Assembly (NCBI GenBank): GCA_014634225.1
Contig: BLFN01000473.1
Span: forward strand, 5,048,850-5,058,849
Length of the DNA stretch: 10,000 nucleotides
Direction of reading: 5' to 3'
DNA from: Acropora yongei
Taxonomy: Eukaryota; Cnidaria; Anthozoa; Scleractinia; Acroporidae
The first letter of the stretch is position 1. Every line of letters begins with the position of its first letter. The notes below the pieces were generated by a model that worked only from the letters and a program-made list of their open reading frames with translations, was not told where the DNA came from and made no database searches. Shown in pieces: positions 1-7,078 of this stretch. A program made the position numbers and the translations under genes.

Positions 1-311
1 TGACCAGATGATCGTAGTATGGCTCCTTCAGCTCTAGCATGAACAATGAACAATGTCTGACTTCATTTTCATGATAGAGAAAACACTAAGTTCAGGAAAA
101 CTATCAGAAAATAACAACAAATTCGGGCAAAGAGCGCGAAAAAATGGTGCTGAAACAAGTGCCCGCATAATTTGCGTTAAAATCAAAAGAAAGGCATAAA
201 GTAGATCATTAAAATTGCTATTGCCCACTATTTTAATAAATTCTCTACCTCAATGTATCGAAAAAGTTCTTTAAAACGAATGATTTGTTTAAAACATTAA
301 CAACTTTAAAT
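1..311. other. Non-coding AT-rich stretch, no gene seen
   Basis: No credible coding region. The reading frames here are short and lack any recognisable motif or composition. The stretch leads directly into the putative transposon terminus at 312-338, so it may be the interior of a DNA transposon whose other end lies left of the window. That is inference only; I could not find transposase motifs. Confidence 0.4.
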
Positions 312-338
312 CGGAACGAACTTTTGAAACACCCTGTA
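312..338. repeat. Putative DNA-transposon terminal repeat (right end)
   Basis: The stretch ends in GAAACACCCTGTA. Read on the minus strand it begins TACAGGGTGTTTCAAAAG, a terminus style common to many animal DNA transposons, including mariner/Tc1-like elements. Only this one end is visible. No matching inverse copy occurs in the window, so the other end would lie to the left or be lost. The assignment rests on motif resemblance alone. Confidence 0.4.
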
Positions 339-901
339 TTATTAGTGCAGTATGCTGGACTCCCGTATTTCCGAGTTATTGAATGTAAAAGTCAAGCACA
401 TATCGACTACTAGTACTGGCATGTTGATTCTCGTTTCTCAGAGAAAGAATGATTAATTTTGAGAAGGTCATACACGTGTAATAGTTGTCTGTAAGAAACG
501 TAGATGATTTTTGCTTACATAGCCTCTAACAAAGGCTATAAGATTAGTGATCCTGAATTGAAGGATAGGCACACAGGATGGAAAAAATTCTTGGACCAAA
601 AGGTATTACATTAAGTGTTCTCAGACCAAAATGCTTGAGATTACTAAAAGCATGGGTATTCGATTAACGTTTAGTTTTTGCTTTCCGCACAGTGGAGGGT
701 CCAAGTTTGTGTCTTGGTCTCCACCCAAGTTTCATATTCCACCAAGGGGGTTATGTGGTTTTTTCCTCGCATCCCTGACACTGCTTGTTTGTTCATTACT
801 AGTTACCAATAAAGTTTGCCCTGAAAACCTTGGTATCACCATTGAGACCATTTCATCCACTAATTAGTTGGCATGGCGAGACAAGAGCTCCAATCATGTT
901 T
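339..901. other. Non-coding stretch without recognisable genes
   Basis: Nothing supportable as a gene. A plus-strand open frame at 631-867 (78 codons) starts with ATG but looks like chance: no domain, no splice context, and biased toward residues expected from random AT-rich sequence. A small 7-bp-arm hairpin lies around 520-540. I see no tandem repeats. Confidence 0.4.
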
Positions 902-934
902 GGCCTGTTGGTCTAGTGGCATGATTCTCGCTTT
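902..934 (+). tRNA. 5' half of a tRNA-Pro (pseudogene fragment)
   Basis: The bases resemble the 5' half of eukaryotic tRNA-Pro: acceptor start GGC, a D-arm and A-box-like core TTGGTCTAGTGG, then ATGATTCTCGCTT, the anticodon 5' stem. By eye about 28 of the first 32 positions agree with the tRNA-Pro I remember. The similarity stops just before the anticodon, with no T-arm and no 3' acceptor. It is therefore not a functional tRNA gene. It could be a retroposed tRNA half, a tRNA-derived SINE head, or a decayed copy. Confidence 0.55.
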
Positions 935-959
935 AATTAGATCTAAAGAATTAGGTCAT

Positions 960-1358
960 ACTATGAAAAAATGTCTGCAAATTGAGTGAACAATTTGCAA
1001 AGAGAGGGGCCATTTATCGTGTGTGTGTAACAAAAGCGTCAATGAAGCCTGAAGAACTGGAAACCAGGAGGATCAAGCAGTGGTAGTGGTAGAGGCAGCT
1101 TTGGCACCAGCGAACATATCTATTGACAATGAACCTGCTAATGTAAAAGGACCTACTGATGATGAAGGAAAAATTGTGCAACCAGAGAGCAATGAAACAG
1201 TTAAGGACACAGTCCATACATCAGAGCCTATGGCCACAGAGGACGCAGCTCACGGACGTGAAAGGCATATTTGGGTTTCTGATTCAGATGGAAAAACACA
1301 GCATCCACTGGCAAGAATCCACCGTCCCAAATTTGGGCACTGGTATGCAATGAGATAA
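960..1358 (+). pseudogene. LINE ORF1 C-terminal fragment with CCHC knuckle
   Basis: In one frame, 987-1031 encodes the tail of a CX2CX4HX4C zinc knuckle (TICKERGHLSCVC). The first cysteine codon has become TGA at 987-989. The same frame has another TGA near 1049, then stays open to 1358 through a hydrophilic, acidic region ending in HRPKFGHWYAMR. A knuckle followed by a low-complexity tail, directly upstream of an AP-endonuclease ORF, is the usual order of ORF1 and ORF2 in L1/Tx1-like LINEs. The protein would be a nucleic-acid-binding chaperone of the retrotransposition particle. It is dead here: the 5' part is missing and nonsense codons are present. A gag fragment is an alternative, but the downstream endonuclease favours a LINE. 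Confidence 0.5.
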
Positions 1359-1424
1359 AACTGCTTCTTCATCAGATGCTAAAAAAGCCCCTATGGTTTT
1401 ACACAATGGGAAGTCCAAATTTAC

Positions 1425-1896
1425 TCTTATTCTCCTCGTCTCTATCAATGACCATTCTTGTTAGTATTAATTGCAATGATCTTTGCAAATGAAAACTGGC
1501 TTTTCTCTTCTTCAAGAGGATCAGATTTGATATATTTTTTTGAAGGAAACACATGGGACGATTGACTTGGATATGCAAATAAAACGTGAGTGGCAAGGTG
1601 ATGCTTTTTTTGCCCATGGGAGAACTCTTCCCGAGGTGTAGCTATTCTGATTACTTTGTGCCTTGTTTACAACAAGAGGCAAATTCAGAGTGATAATGAA
1701 GGTCGTGTTTTAAATATGTTTTTGGAAGTTGACGATCGCACACTTAACTTGATTAATGTTTATACCCCATCAAACGATTCTCAGCGACGTGCTTTCTTCT
1801 TGGATTCTGTCTAATTCTAACAATAACATCAGGGGAGGTGATTTGAATTGTATTTTTAACTCGCGCTTGGATAAGCTAGGTGGCATTCCTAATGCG
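1425..1896 (+). pseudogene. LINE ORF2 AP endonuclease fragment (L1/Tx1-like)
   Basis: This is the endonuclease that nicks target DNA for target-primed reverse transcription. Landmarks appear in order across three frames: an N-terminal SINCNDL-like strand near 1465; LKETHG at 1540-1557, matching the LQETH motif with the catalytic Glu; RGVAIL near 1633; LINVYTPS near 1750; and GGDLNCIFN at 1834-1860 with the catalytic Asp and Asn, followed by LDKLGG. A TAA at 1812-1814 and at least two frameshifts make it non-functional. The sequence ends abruptly at 1896 where the gypsy LTR begins, so the reverse transcriptase half was displaced or lost. The motif spacing suits the L1/Tx1-like clade, but the clade is not secure. 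Confidence 0.75.
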
Positions 1897-2038
1897 TGTT
1901 GTAAGATATTAAGGTAACCGGAAGTTGTGTTAAGCCATTGCAACATCATTCTTGTACCCAAGATGCGAATAAAGTAGTGTTGTGTTAGCAATCTAGACTG
2001 GTGTGGTTTATTGCCTTAAGTCTTACTGATACATTACA
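1897..2038 (+). repeat. Gypsy 5' LTR, about 142 bp
   Basis: It starts TGTTGTAAGATATT directly after the broken LINE reading frame and ends TTACA three bases before the primer binding site. An AATAAA polyadenylation signal lies at 1968-1973, as expected in the R region. The TG...CA termini and the adjacent primer site define it. No second copy was found in the window, so the boundaries rest on one LTR only. Confidence 0.7.
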
Positions 2039-2041
2039 TTC

Positions 2042-2055
2042 TGGCGACGAGGATG
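2042..2055 (+). other. Primer binding site complementary to tRNA-Ser(GCT) 3' end
   Basis: TGGCGACGAGGATG is the reverse complement of the 3' end (CATCCTCGTCG plus CCA) of animal tRNA-Ser(GCT) as I remember it, matching over 14 bases. It lies three bases after the LTR end, the normal location for priming of minus-strand DNA synthesis. Confidence 0.8.
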
Positions 2056-2181
2056 CGATGTTCTACATACACTAGGGCGCATAAGAGATCCTGTTAAGTC
2101 TTGACTTTTTCTGTGTGATAAAGAAGTGTGTTTTCGGCCAAAGTCAATCGATCAAAGTTCAAGCACGTGCTATTGATCAAA

Positions 2182-2916
2182 ATGACGGCAACTGGACTTT
2201 TTGGTCGTGTCGGTGAGTTCAGCCCTGAGCGAGAGACTTTTCTTTGCTATGTAGAAAGAATGGATATGTTTTTCATGGAAAACAATATTGTAGAAGAACA
2301 AGGTGACGGTAATGACAATGCCAATCTTGCAGTACAGAAGAGAAAACGTGCTATTTTCAGATTAAGATTGGACCAGAAGCATATTCTACACTGAGCAATC
2401 TGTTGGTACTGGTGAAACCACGAGCCACCCCACTTGCTGGTATCGTCGAAGCACTGGTAAGACATTATAATCCAGTGCCATTGGAGATAGCAGAGAGTTT
2501 TCCTTTTTGGAACTCGCTATCAGAAATGAAACGAATCCATCGCTGATTTCATCATGGCATTAAAGAAGCTATCTATTCATAGTAACTATGGTGAGTTTCT
2601 CAACCGAGATCTGAGAGACCGTTTTGTGTGTGGCTTGAAAAACTCCAAAATACAGAACAAGCTGTTGAATTTGAATACCGAGGGTCTTACCTTAGACAAA
2701 GCATGCCAAATAGCAAATTGAATGGAAATGGCAGAGAAGAACACCCAAGAATTTCATCCTATCGGTTGAAGTGATGACTGCCAAGACGTAGTAAATAAAT
2801 TGAAAACTGTGAACACTAATGCTCCCTCGTGTTGCAGGTGCGGTGGTACGCATGCTGCACCAAAGTGTAGATTTTAGTCGGTCAAATGCTATAAATGTGG
2901 AGTATACGTACACTGC
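2182..2916 (+). pseudogene. Gypsy gag (capsid plus two zinc knuckles), frameshifted
   Basis: ATG at 2182 opens the frame MTATGLFGRVGEF, the start I expect for this gag family; an upstream in-frame codon at 2128 is less likely. The capsid reading shifts frame near 2364 (GPEAYSTLSNLL) and again near 2504 (ADFIMALKKLSIHSNYGEF, then RDRFVCGLKNSKIQNKLL). Nucleocapsid knuckles lie at 2830-2916: CCRCGGTHAAPKC, then CYKCGVYVH, whose last cysteine is lost in a degenerate end. In-frame stops near 2530, 2722, 2767 and 2874 prevent a full product. Intact gag would form the cytoplasmic particle and package element RNA. Confidence 0.8.
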
Positions 2917-2934
2917 CAATTATTGTAGCTAGTC

Positions 2935-3920
2935 ACGAGAATAAGCCTACTTTGCTAGGTAGAAATTGGCTTAACTGTACAAAGCTTACATAAGGTCAAA
3001 CATTAAGTCTAACAAGATCTGGATTGGAAGATGCCAAACGTCAACTTGATGATTTTCTCGCTATAGCTAAACATGTGACTTATTTGAAGAGAGCTATGAG
3101 GGTATGAAAGGGTTGGAAGCACAGATCACAATGAAGGATGGTGCAAAACCCATATTTGTTAAACCACCTAGGGTTCTGTATGCATTGAAAGATGAAATTG
3201 AAAGGGAGTTGGATAAATTGGAGAAAAATGGGGTAATAGTTAAAACTGAAAGATCACACTGGGCAAATCCAATAGAAGTTGTACAAAAAGCTGACAAGTC
3301 TGTGAGAATTTGTGGGAACTACAACATAATCATCAACTCGGCTGTGGAGGATAAAAATTATCCCCTTTCAACCCAACAGGACTTGTATGCTGCTCTCTCG
3401 GGGTCAAAATTTTTCAGCAAACTTGATTTGTTGCATGCCTATGCTCAGCTAAATGTTGATGCAGAAAGTCGCGAGTACCTGACAATTAACACACATAAGG
3501 TACTTCACTCGTACACCAAACCACCATATGGGGTTAAATCGGCACCTAAGACATTCCAAGCCAAAATGGATATGATTTTGCAAGGGGTTCCAAAGTGTGT
3601 GTGTGTAGGCAAGATGATATTCTTATTGGTAGACGTGTCAGCTGGCAGGAAAATATCAAAATCCTTTCTGATGTGTTGGAGAGGCTGCATAAATATAACA
3701 TACATTTGAAGATGGCAAAGTGTGAGTTCTGAAGAGTAAAGTTGTCTATCTGGGTCTGAAAATAGATACGGAAGGCTTGCATCCAGTTGATGAGAAAGTG
3801 CCCGTGGTAAAAAGAGCACCAGTCCCCCAAAATGTTCAAGAGTTGAGATCTTTTTTGGGCATGGTCCAATATTACCATCCATTTTTCCCAGATTTAGCAA
3901 CCACAAACAGGGTATCCAGT
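2935..3920 (+). pseudogene. Gypsy pol: protease remnant and reverse transcriptase
   Basis: Only the C-terminal edge of the aspartic protease remains (PTLLGRNWL near 2950); its DTG/DSG active site is missing, so at least the protease core is deleted between 2916 and 2935. The reverse transcriptase then reads open at 3104-3600: LDKLEKNGVIVKTERSHWA, RICGNYNIIIN, YPLSTQQDLYAALSGSKFF, SKLDLLHAY with the first catalytic Asp, and PYGVKSAPKTFQ. A frameshift near the GT-rich tract 3596-3608 separates this from QDDILIG at 3610-3630, the YxDD motif whose Tyr has been lost. The connection segment follows with YLGLKIDTEGLHPV near 3748 and LRSFLGMVQYY near 3845. It made element cDNA when intact; it cannot do so now. 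Confidence 0.85.
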
Positions 3921-3925
3921 GGGCA

Positions 3926-4300
3926 TTGACAAGAGAGTCTCAGCAAGCTTACGAAGCTTGCAAACAAAATCTCACCAGTGATACACTTTTGGCGCATTAT
4001 AAAGGGAACCACGAGCTAAGGCTTGCTTGTGATGCGTCCAGCTATGGACTTGGGGCGGTTATCAGTCACGTGATGGACGATGGCTGCAAACGGCCAATAG
4101 CCCATGCCTCACGGACACTGAGTTCCAGTGAGAGAGATTATACTCAAATTAAGCGTGAAGCATTAGCAATTGTCTTTGGTGTGGAAAAATTTCACCAGTT
4201 CTTATATGAGCGCAGATTTATTGTTGGCGATTTTCAGTCTAAAATCTGCTATCCCCACAATAGCAGCAGCATGGATGCAGAGGTGGGCTTTGCACGGTGG
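3926..4300 (+). pseudogene. Gypsy RNase H domain, truncated
   Basis: The open frame carries LACDASSYGLGAVISH near 4024, with the first RNase H catalytic Asp, then RPIAHASRTLSSSERDYTQ and KREALAIVFGVEKF, with the catalytic Glu. After the beta strand around 4218 the frame slips: the expected TDHKPL segment is lost, and a plus-one frame at 4242-4292 continues with IPTIAAAWMQRWAL, the usual end of gypsy RNase H. Similarity then stops within about 20 bases, just before the hairpin cluster at 4325. The domain would remove RNA from the RNA/DNA hybrid. No integrase follows. Confidence 0.85.
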
Positions 4301-4324
4301 CTCATAAGGGACACATTGATTTTT

Positions 4325-4402
4325 TCATTGCAAGTTACTAACTTGCAATGACATAACTTGCAATCGCGACTTATAACTTGCAATCACAAGTTATAAGTTG
4401 CG
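4325..4402. repeat. Foldback cluster: two strong hairpins from one repeated word
   Basis: Hairpin 1: arms 4325-4337 and 4339-4351, 13 bp perfect with one central base. Hairpin 2: arms 4365-4380 and 4387-4402, 16 bp with one G/T mismatch and a 6-base loop. The word TAACTTGCAAT occurs directly at 4339, 4354 and 4374 and inverted at 4327-4337. The cluster begins where gypsy homology ends, so it may be the terminus of a foldback-type element that replaced the gypsy 3' end, or a rearrangement scar. Confidence 0.8.
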
Positions 4403-4538
4403 AGTTAGTTTTAGTATCAGTTACATGAAGCATGCAATCGCGATGTAAACAGCATTGCGTGATAATTTGACGCAGCTAACAGCAAATAAGTCACCAGAAA
4501 GTTGATATCCATCCCAAACTCCTTTGTAGTGCTTGAAG

Positions 4539-4664
4539 ATGGCGCACAAGGTTTTGTTGGAGAATGACAGAGTTGACGATTTGGATGAGGTTCGTTTAAT
4601 GTTTTCTGATATTCTTGGTCCTGTTCTTCTACTAGAAACGTTGTTGTGTAATTTTTTCATATGA
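4539..4664 (+). CDS. Short ORF with good Kozak context (41 aa, unsure)
   Basis: ATG at 4539 has A at -3 and G at +4 (TTGAAGATGGCG). It opens a frame of 41 residues starting MAHKVLLENDRVDDLDEVRL and ending at TGA 4662-4664. No family is recognised. The charged, valine- and leucine-rich content looks more protein-like than the surrounding frames. It could be a first coding exon with a donor before the stop (GT dinucleotides occur near 4638), a tiny peptide gene, or chance. The location, between the hairpin cluster and a MITE, argues for caution. Confidence 0.25.
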   Translation: MAHKVLLENDRVDDLDEVRLMFSDILGPVLLLETLLCNFFI

Positions 4665-4686
4665 TAGCCGATGGACCCATCGGCTA
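4665..4686. repeat. 10-bp-arm inverted repeat at MITE left edge
   Basis: TAGCCGATGG, then AC, then CCATCGGCTA: perfect arms with a two-base centre. The right arm overlaps the first bases of the left terminal repeat of the MITE-like element, so the palindrome may record the insertion site or a terminal duplication. Confidence 0.75.
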
Positions 4687-4892
4687 ACTCAATGTTGCAA
4701 CCAATTCAAATAGGTTCTTTGTGTATTGTATTTGCATTATAATGTAGCATTCACATTGAAATGACATGGAAATATCAGGAACAAAACGTCATGTTATTTT
4801 ACTATCGTTAATTTTCTTGAAAAAACGTTTTATTCCCAAAACGTTTTATTCCCAATTAAAGGGTTTGAATTGGGTACAACATTGAGTTAGCC
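4682..4892. mobile_element. MITE-like element with 29-bp terminal inverted repeats
   Basis: The left end at 4682-4710 begins GGCTAACTCAATGTTG. The right end at 4864-4892 is its inverted copy, with 27 of 29 positions identical by eye. The element is about 211 bp, AT-rich, and has no coding capacity, which fits a non-autonomous DNA transposon. A perfect 16-bp tandem duplication lies inside at 4822-4853. Weak extra similarity outside the repeats (GACC at 4674 against GGTC at 4898-4901) suggests the true ends may extend several bases further. I could not define a clean target-site duplication, so the superfamily is unknown. Confidence 0.75.
4822..4853 (+). repeat. Perfect 16-bp tandem repeat, two copies
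   Basis: AAAACGTTTTATTCCC occurs at 4822-4837 and again at 4838-4853 with no spacer. Each copy contains the palindrome AAAACGTTTT. It lies next to the right terminal repeat of the MITE-like element and could be a local slippage product or a subterminal binding-site array. Confidence 0.85.
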
Positions 4893-5545
4893 AATATGGT
4901 CTATTATGAGTGAGTGACTTTAAATTGGCCAAGCATGCGGTGCAAGCCTGATTTGAAAATGCGATCATGAATACCCCTGCCTGATCTGTGCAACATGATG
5001 TGTGATTATCAAATTTATTACATCCACTTAGAAATCACTGGTGATCCTTGCAATCTGATTGACTCTCAGCTGTGTAAAACTTGCCTAGGTTTTTTTTTAA
5101 TTATAAATATTATTCTATTATTATCGGGTAACGCTGTATGGGAAAATTTCACAACCACTTTTTTTCAAAAATGACAATTTATGCTGATTTAAAGGCTCAA
5201 AGAGATGCCTTACATCATTGCCATGGTAATGATCTATGATGGGTCCTTAATACTCTGGACACATTTCGACTTCATATGATTACCTTAACTATATCAACAT
5301 GTAAGAGCAGAATACTGTATATTTATTTGTGCGAAAAAAGGAGAAACTACTTGGAGCCTTCTTAATGCAAGGTAAATGTATCATTACCATGATGCATGTA
5401 GGTGTACCCTTCACTTTACCAGTTTTTGTATCTATCTACACGTATCCTCTTGTTGATGAACAGCATTTTTTAGGTGGCTGTACTACTTGTGTACAAAATT
5501 GTGATCTTTACAATTGAAACCACAAAACATATCTTGACTTTCCAG
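4893..5545. other. Non-coding stretch upstream of the HECT-family relic
   Basis: No gene is supported. A T-rich, A/T-only tract lies around 5089-5120. The stretch ends in a polypyrimidine-like run and CTTTCCAG at 5538-5545 immediately before ATG 5546, a plausible 3' splice site. The stretch could therefore be a 5' UTR intron or promoter region of the following gene. An open frame at 5329-5517 looks like chance. Confidence 0.4.
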
Positions 5546-6718
5546 ATGGATTGTGCAGCAGTTTTCTACACCCCTGATAAGGTTTTGGAAGAAATGGGAT
5601 TTGTATGGTATAAAAGCATTGTGCGCTCGAACAACAAGGTCACAGCAAAGTGATGAGAGAGAAAGCACAAAACGCAAACTTGTTGAGGAAATTTTGAAAG
5701 AAAAAGACAGCAGGAAGAAGAAAAAGGCTAGAAGTACAAGTACCTGTACGCGTTCGTCAACTGCCACTGGAGAAACATCAACCAAACCTCCTAAAACAAG
5801 GCGGATTTCTCTTGGATTGATGCTTTTTGACAAAGGTAAAAACAAGTTTGTCACTGTGTGCTACTCAAGAGGTGGTGGTACTCGCTCATTGGATGTACCC
5901 ATTCTCATGACAAAACAAGAATTGATTGAAGAAGGAACAAAACTATTCTTTCCAAATGGTGTTTCTCAAGTTGGAAATTCGTCTGATTATACATTTGATA
6001 TAGCATGTTTCAGAGGCGAAATTATTGATAAAGTCAAAGACAGTGATGGACAAGAAGTCCCTTTTACTGTGAAGGGGTATTTTGAATGTTTAAAACTTTC
6101 GAGAGTTCAGGTTTACCTTACATGCAAACGATGGGATCATTCATATGATGACCTAGTCCTTTTAAAAAGTATGTTGGAGCCTTGAACAACAGTAAATCTG
6201 CTTGGAAAAACAAGAGGAAGTCATGGCGTCAAAACATAACTACCCAGCTTGAAAATGAAATGAGAGGAGAAGAAGAATGTTGATAAAGACAGGGAAAGGA
6301 AAGAGGCCCTAGAAGGAGAAATCGTAGAGATAGGTAGATTAGAGGCAATACGATCTGCAAGGGAGATCCTTCAAGAGTGCGAATGCTGGTCCAGCATACT
6401 TCTCTCGCTAGAATCGAACGTTTCTTCTCGAGCTCAGAAAAAATGACAGCTGTTTATGATTGGGTGGGCTCTCTGGAACTGCATCCTTCGTACTTTACAC
6501 TATGTGTACCTCCTGTTTCAACCACTTTGCCTGAGAAAGATATTGTTGCTTATGACAGCCTTGTTATCGACGTGAGACCCTCTGATGAACCATTGCCGCT
6601 ATCCATTTCCTCCCCAGAGGTCACTTTTAAAGGCTTTGGTTCCGCTTCCTCTGGAGACCGTGACAATATTGAATTCACCCTCCTTTCTTCATCACCTTTA
6701 TGCCATTGCATGAGTTAA
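5546..6718 (+). pseudogene. Cnidarian-type HECT-associated family gene, frameshifted and lacking HECT
   Basis: Start: ATG 5546 right after an AG splice-acceptor-like site gives MDCAAVFYTPDKVLEEMGF, which shifts frame around 5640-5655 into a continuous frame to 6185. That frame has a Lys/Glu-rich, NLS-like stretch (EILKEKDSRKKKKARS) and a conserved-looking domain: RRISLGLMLFDKGKNKFVTV, GGGTRSLDVP, LFFPNGVSQVG. A coiled, charged linker follows across two more shifts (6180-6350). Then VQHTSLARIERFFSSSEKM and AVYDWVGSLELHP near 6390-6490, a UBX/ubiquitin-like beta-grasp pattern, and SSPEVTFKGFG near 6625. I recall this order from large cnidarian and fish proteins annotated as G2/M phase-specific E3 ubiquitin ligase-like, with a C-terminal HECT domain. 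No HECT domain occurs before 7079. The shifts are mixed +1 and -1, with no internal nonsense substitution seen. Confidence 0.6.
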
Positions 6719-7078
6719 TGACCATTTGCCCCACCAGATCATGGAATTAGATGGTGCAAGGTTTGTGAAATCTGATTGTAACTAATGTTGACTTTGGTGA
6801 ATTTTAGTACGTAATCTCATATTTCAAAAACCTTTACTGACAACATTGATAATAATTGTTGTTTTTTTTTAATCAAAAAGTTTATGTCCAAATCAGCAAC
6901 TGACTTCCTGTGCTGTTCAAGAGGAGGGCAGTCAACAGGTGTGAAAGCCTTTGCATACTATGTTCATGTTCTACTGTAGTTGTTTTCATTCATGATTTCG
7001 GGAAGAACTCCATTTGTTCCCCCAGGTTGAACTGAACTATTTGTAATAATAATTACTGTTATATCTTTCAGACTGTTA
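6719..7078. other. Non-coding stretch between the HECT-family relic and a LINE relic
   Basis: No gene seen. A poly-T tract lies near 6862. A TTTCAG site at 7067-7072 precedes the LINE endonuclease relic but is probably coincidental. I looked for HECT-domain motifs continuing the upstream gene and found none. Confidence 0.4.

Larger units (their letters stand above)
1897..4310 (+). mobile_element. Degenerate, 3'-truncated Ty3/gypsy LTR retrotransposon
   Basis: Order seen: 5' LTR, tRNA-Ser primer binding site, gag with two zinc knuckles, a remnant of the protease C-terminus (LLGRNWL), reverse transcriptase, and RNase H. Integrase, polypurine tract and 3' LTR are absent. The element sits inside a LINE endonuclease, so it is younger than that LINE. 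Multiple frameshifts and in-frame stops (for example TGA near 2530 and 2722, TAG near 2874) show it is dead. The Ser-type primer site, gag style and CX2CX3HX4C knuckle fit the Mag-like branch of animal gypsy elements; that branch assignment is inference. The right boundary near 4300 is where RNase H homology stops. Confidence 0.85.

Noticed and set aside
520..540. 7-bp-arm hairpin ATAGCCT/AGGCTAT
   Set aside because: Short, single, and without any adjoining feature.
631..867. 78-codon plus-strand open frame beginning with ATG
   Set aside because: No recognisable motif, no supporting context, and a length expected by chance in this composition.
976..999. 9-bp-arm inverted repeat TGCAAATTG/CAATTTGCA
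   Set aside because: It overlaps the zinc-knuckle coding fragment and is short enough to be chance in AT-rich DNA.
3505..3906. 133-codon minus-strand open frame
   Set aside because: It lies opposite the clear gypsy reverse transcriptase on the plus strand and is its antisense shadow.
4325..4402. Possible CRISPR-like repeats because of recurring 11-base words
   Set aside because: Spacing is irregular (15 and 20 bases), copies also occur inverted, and the window is eukaryotic.
5329..5517. 62-codon plus-strand open frame before the HECT-family relic
   Set aside because: No ATG context of note, no motif, and a probable intron or UTR position.
5483..5854. 123-codon minus-strand open frame
   Set aside because: Antisense shadow of the Lys/Arg-rich linker of the HECT-family gene; its low-complexity phenylalanine/leucine run comes from that.
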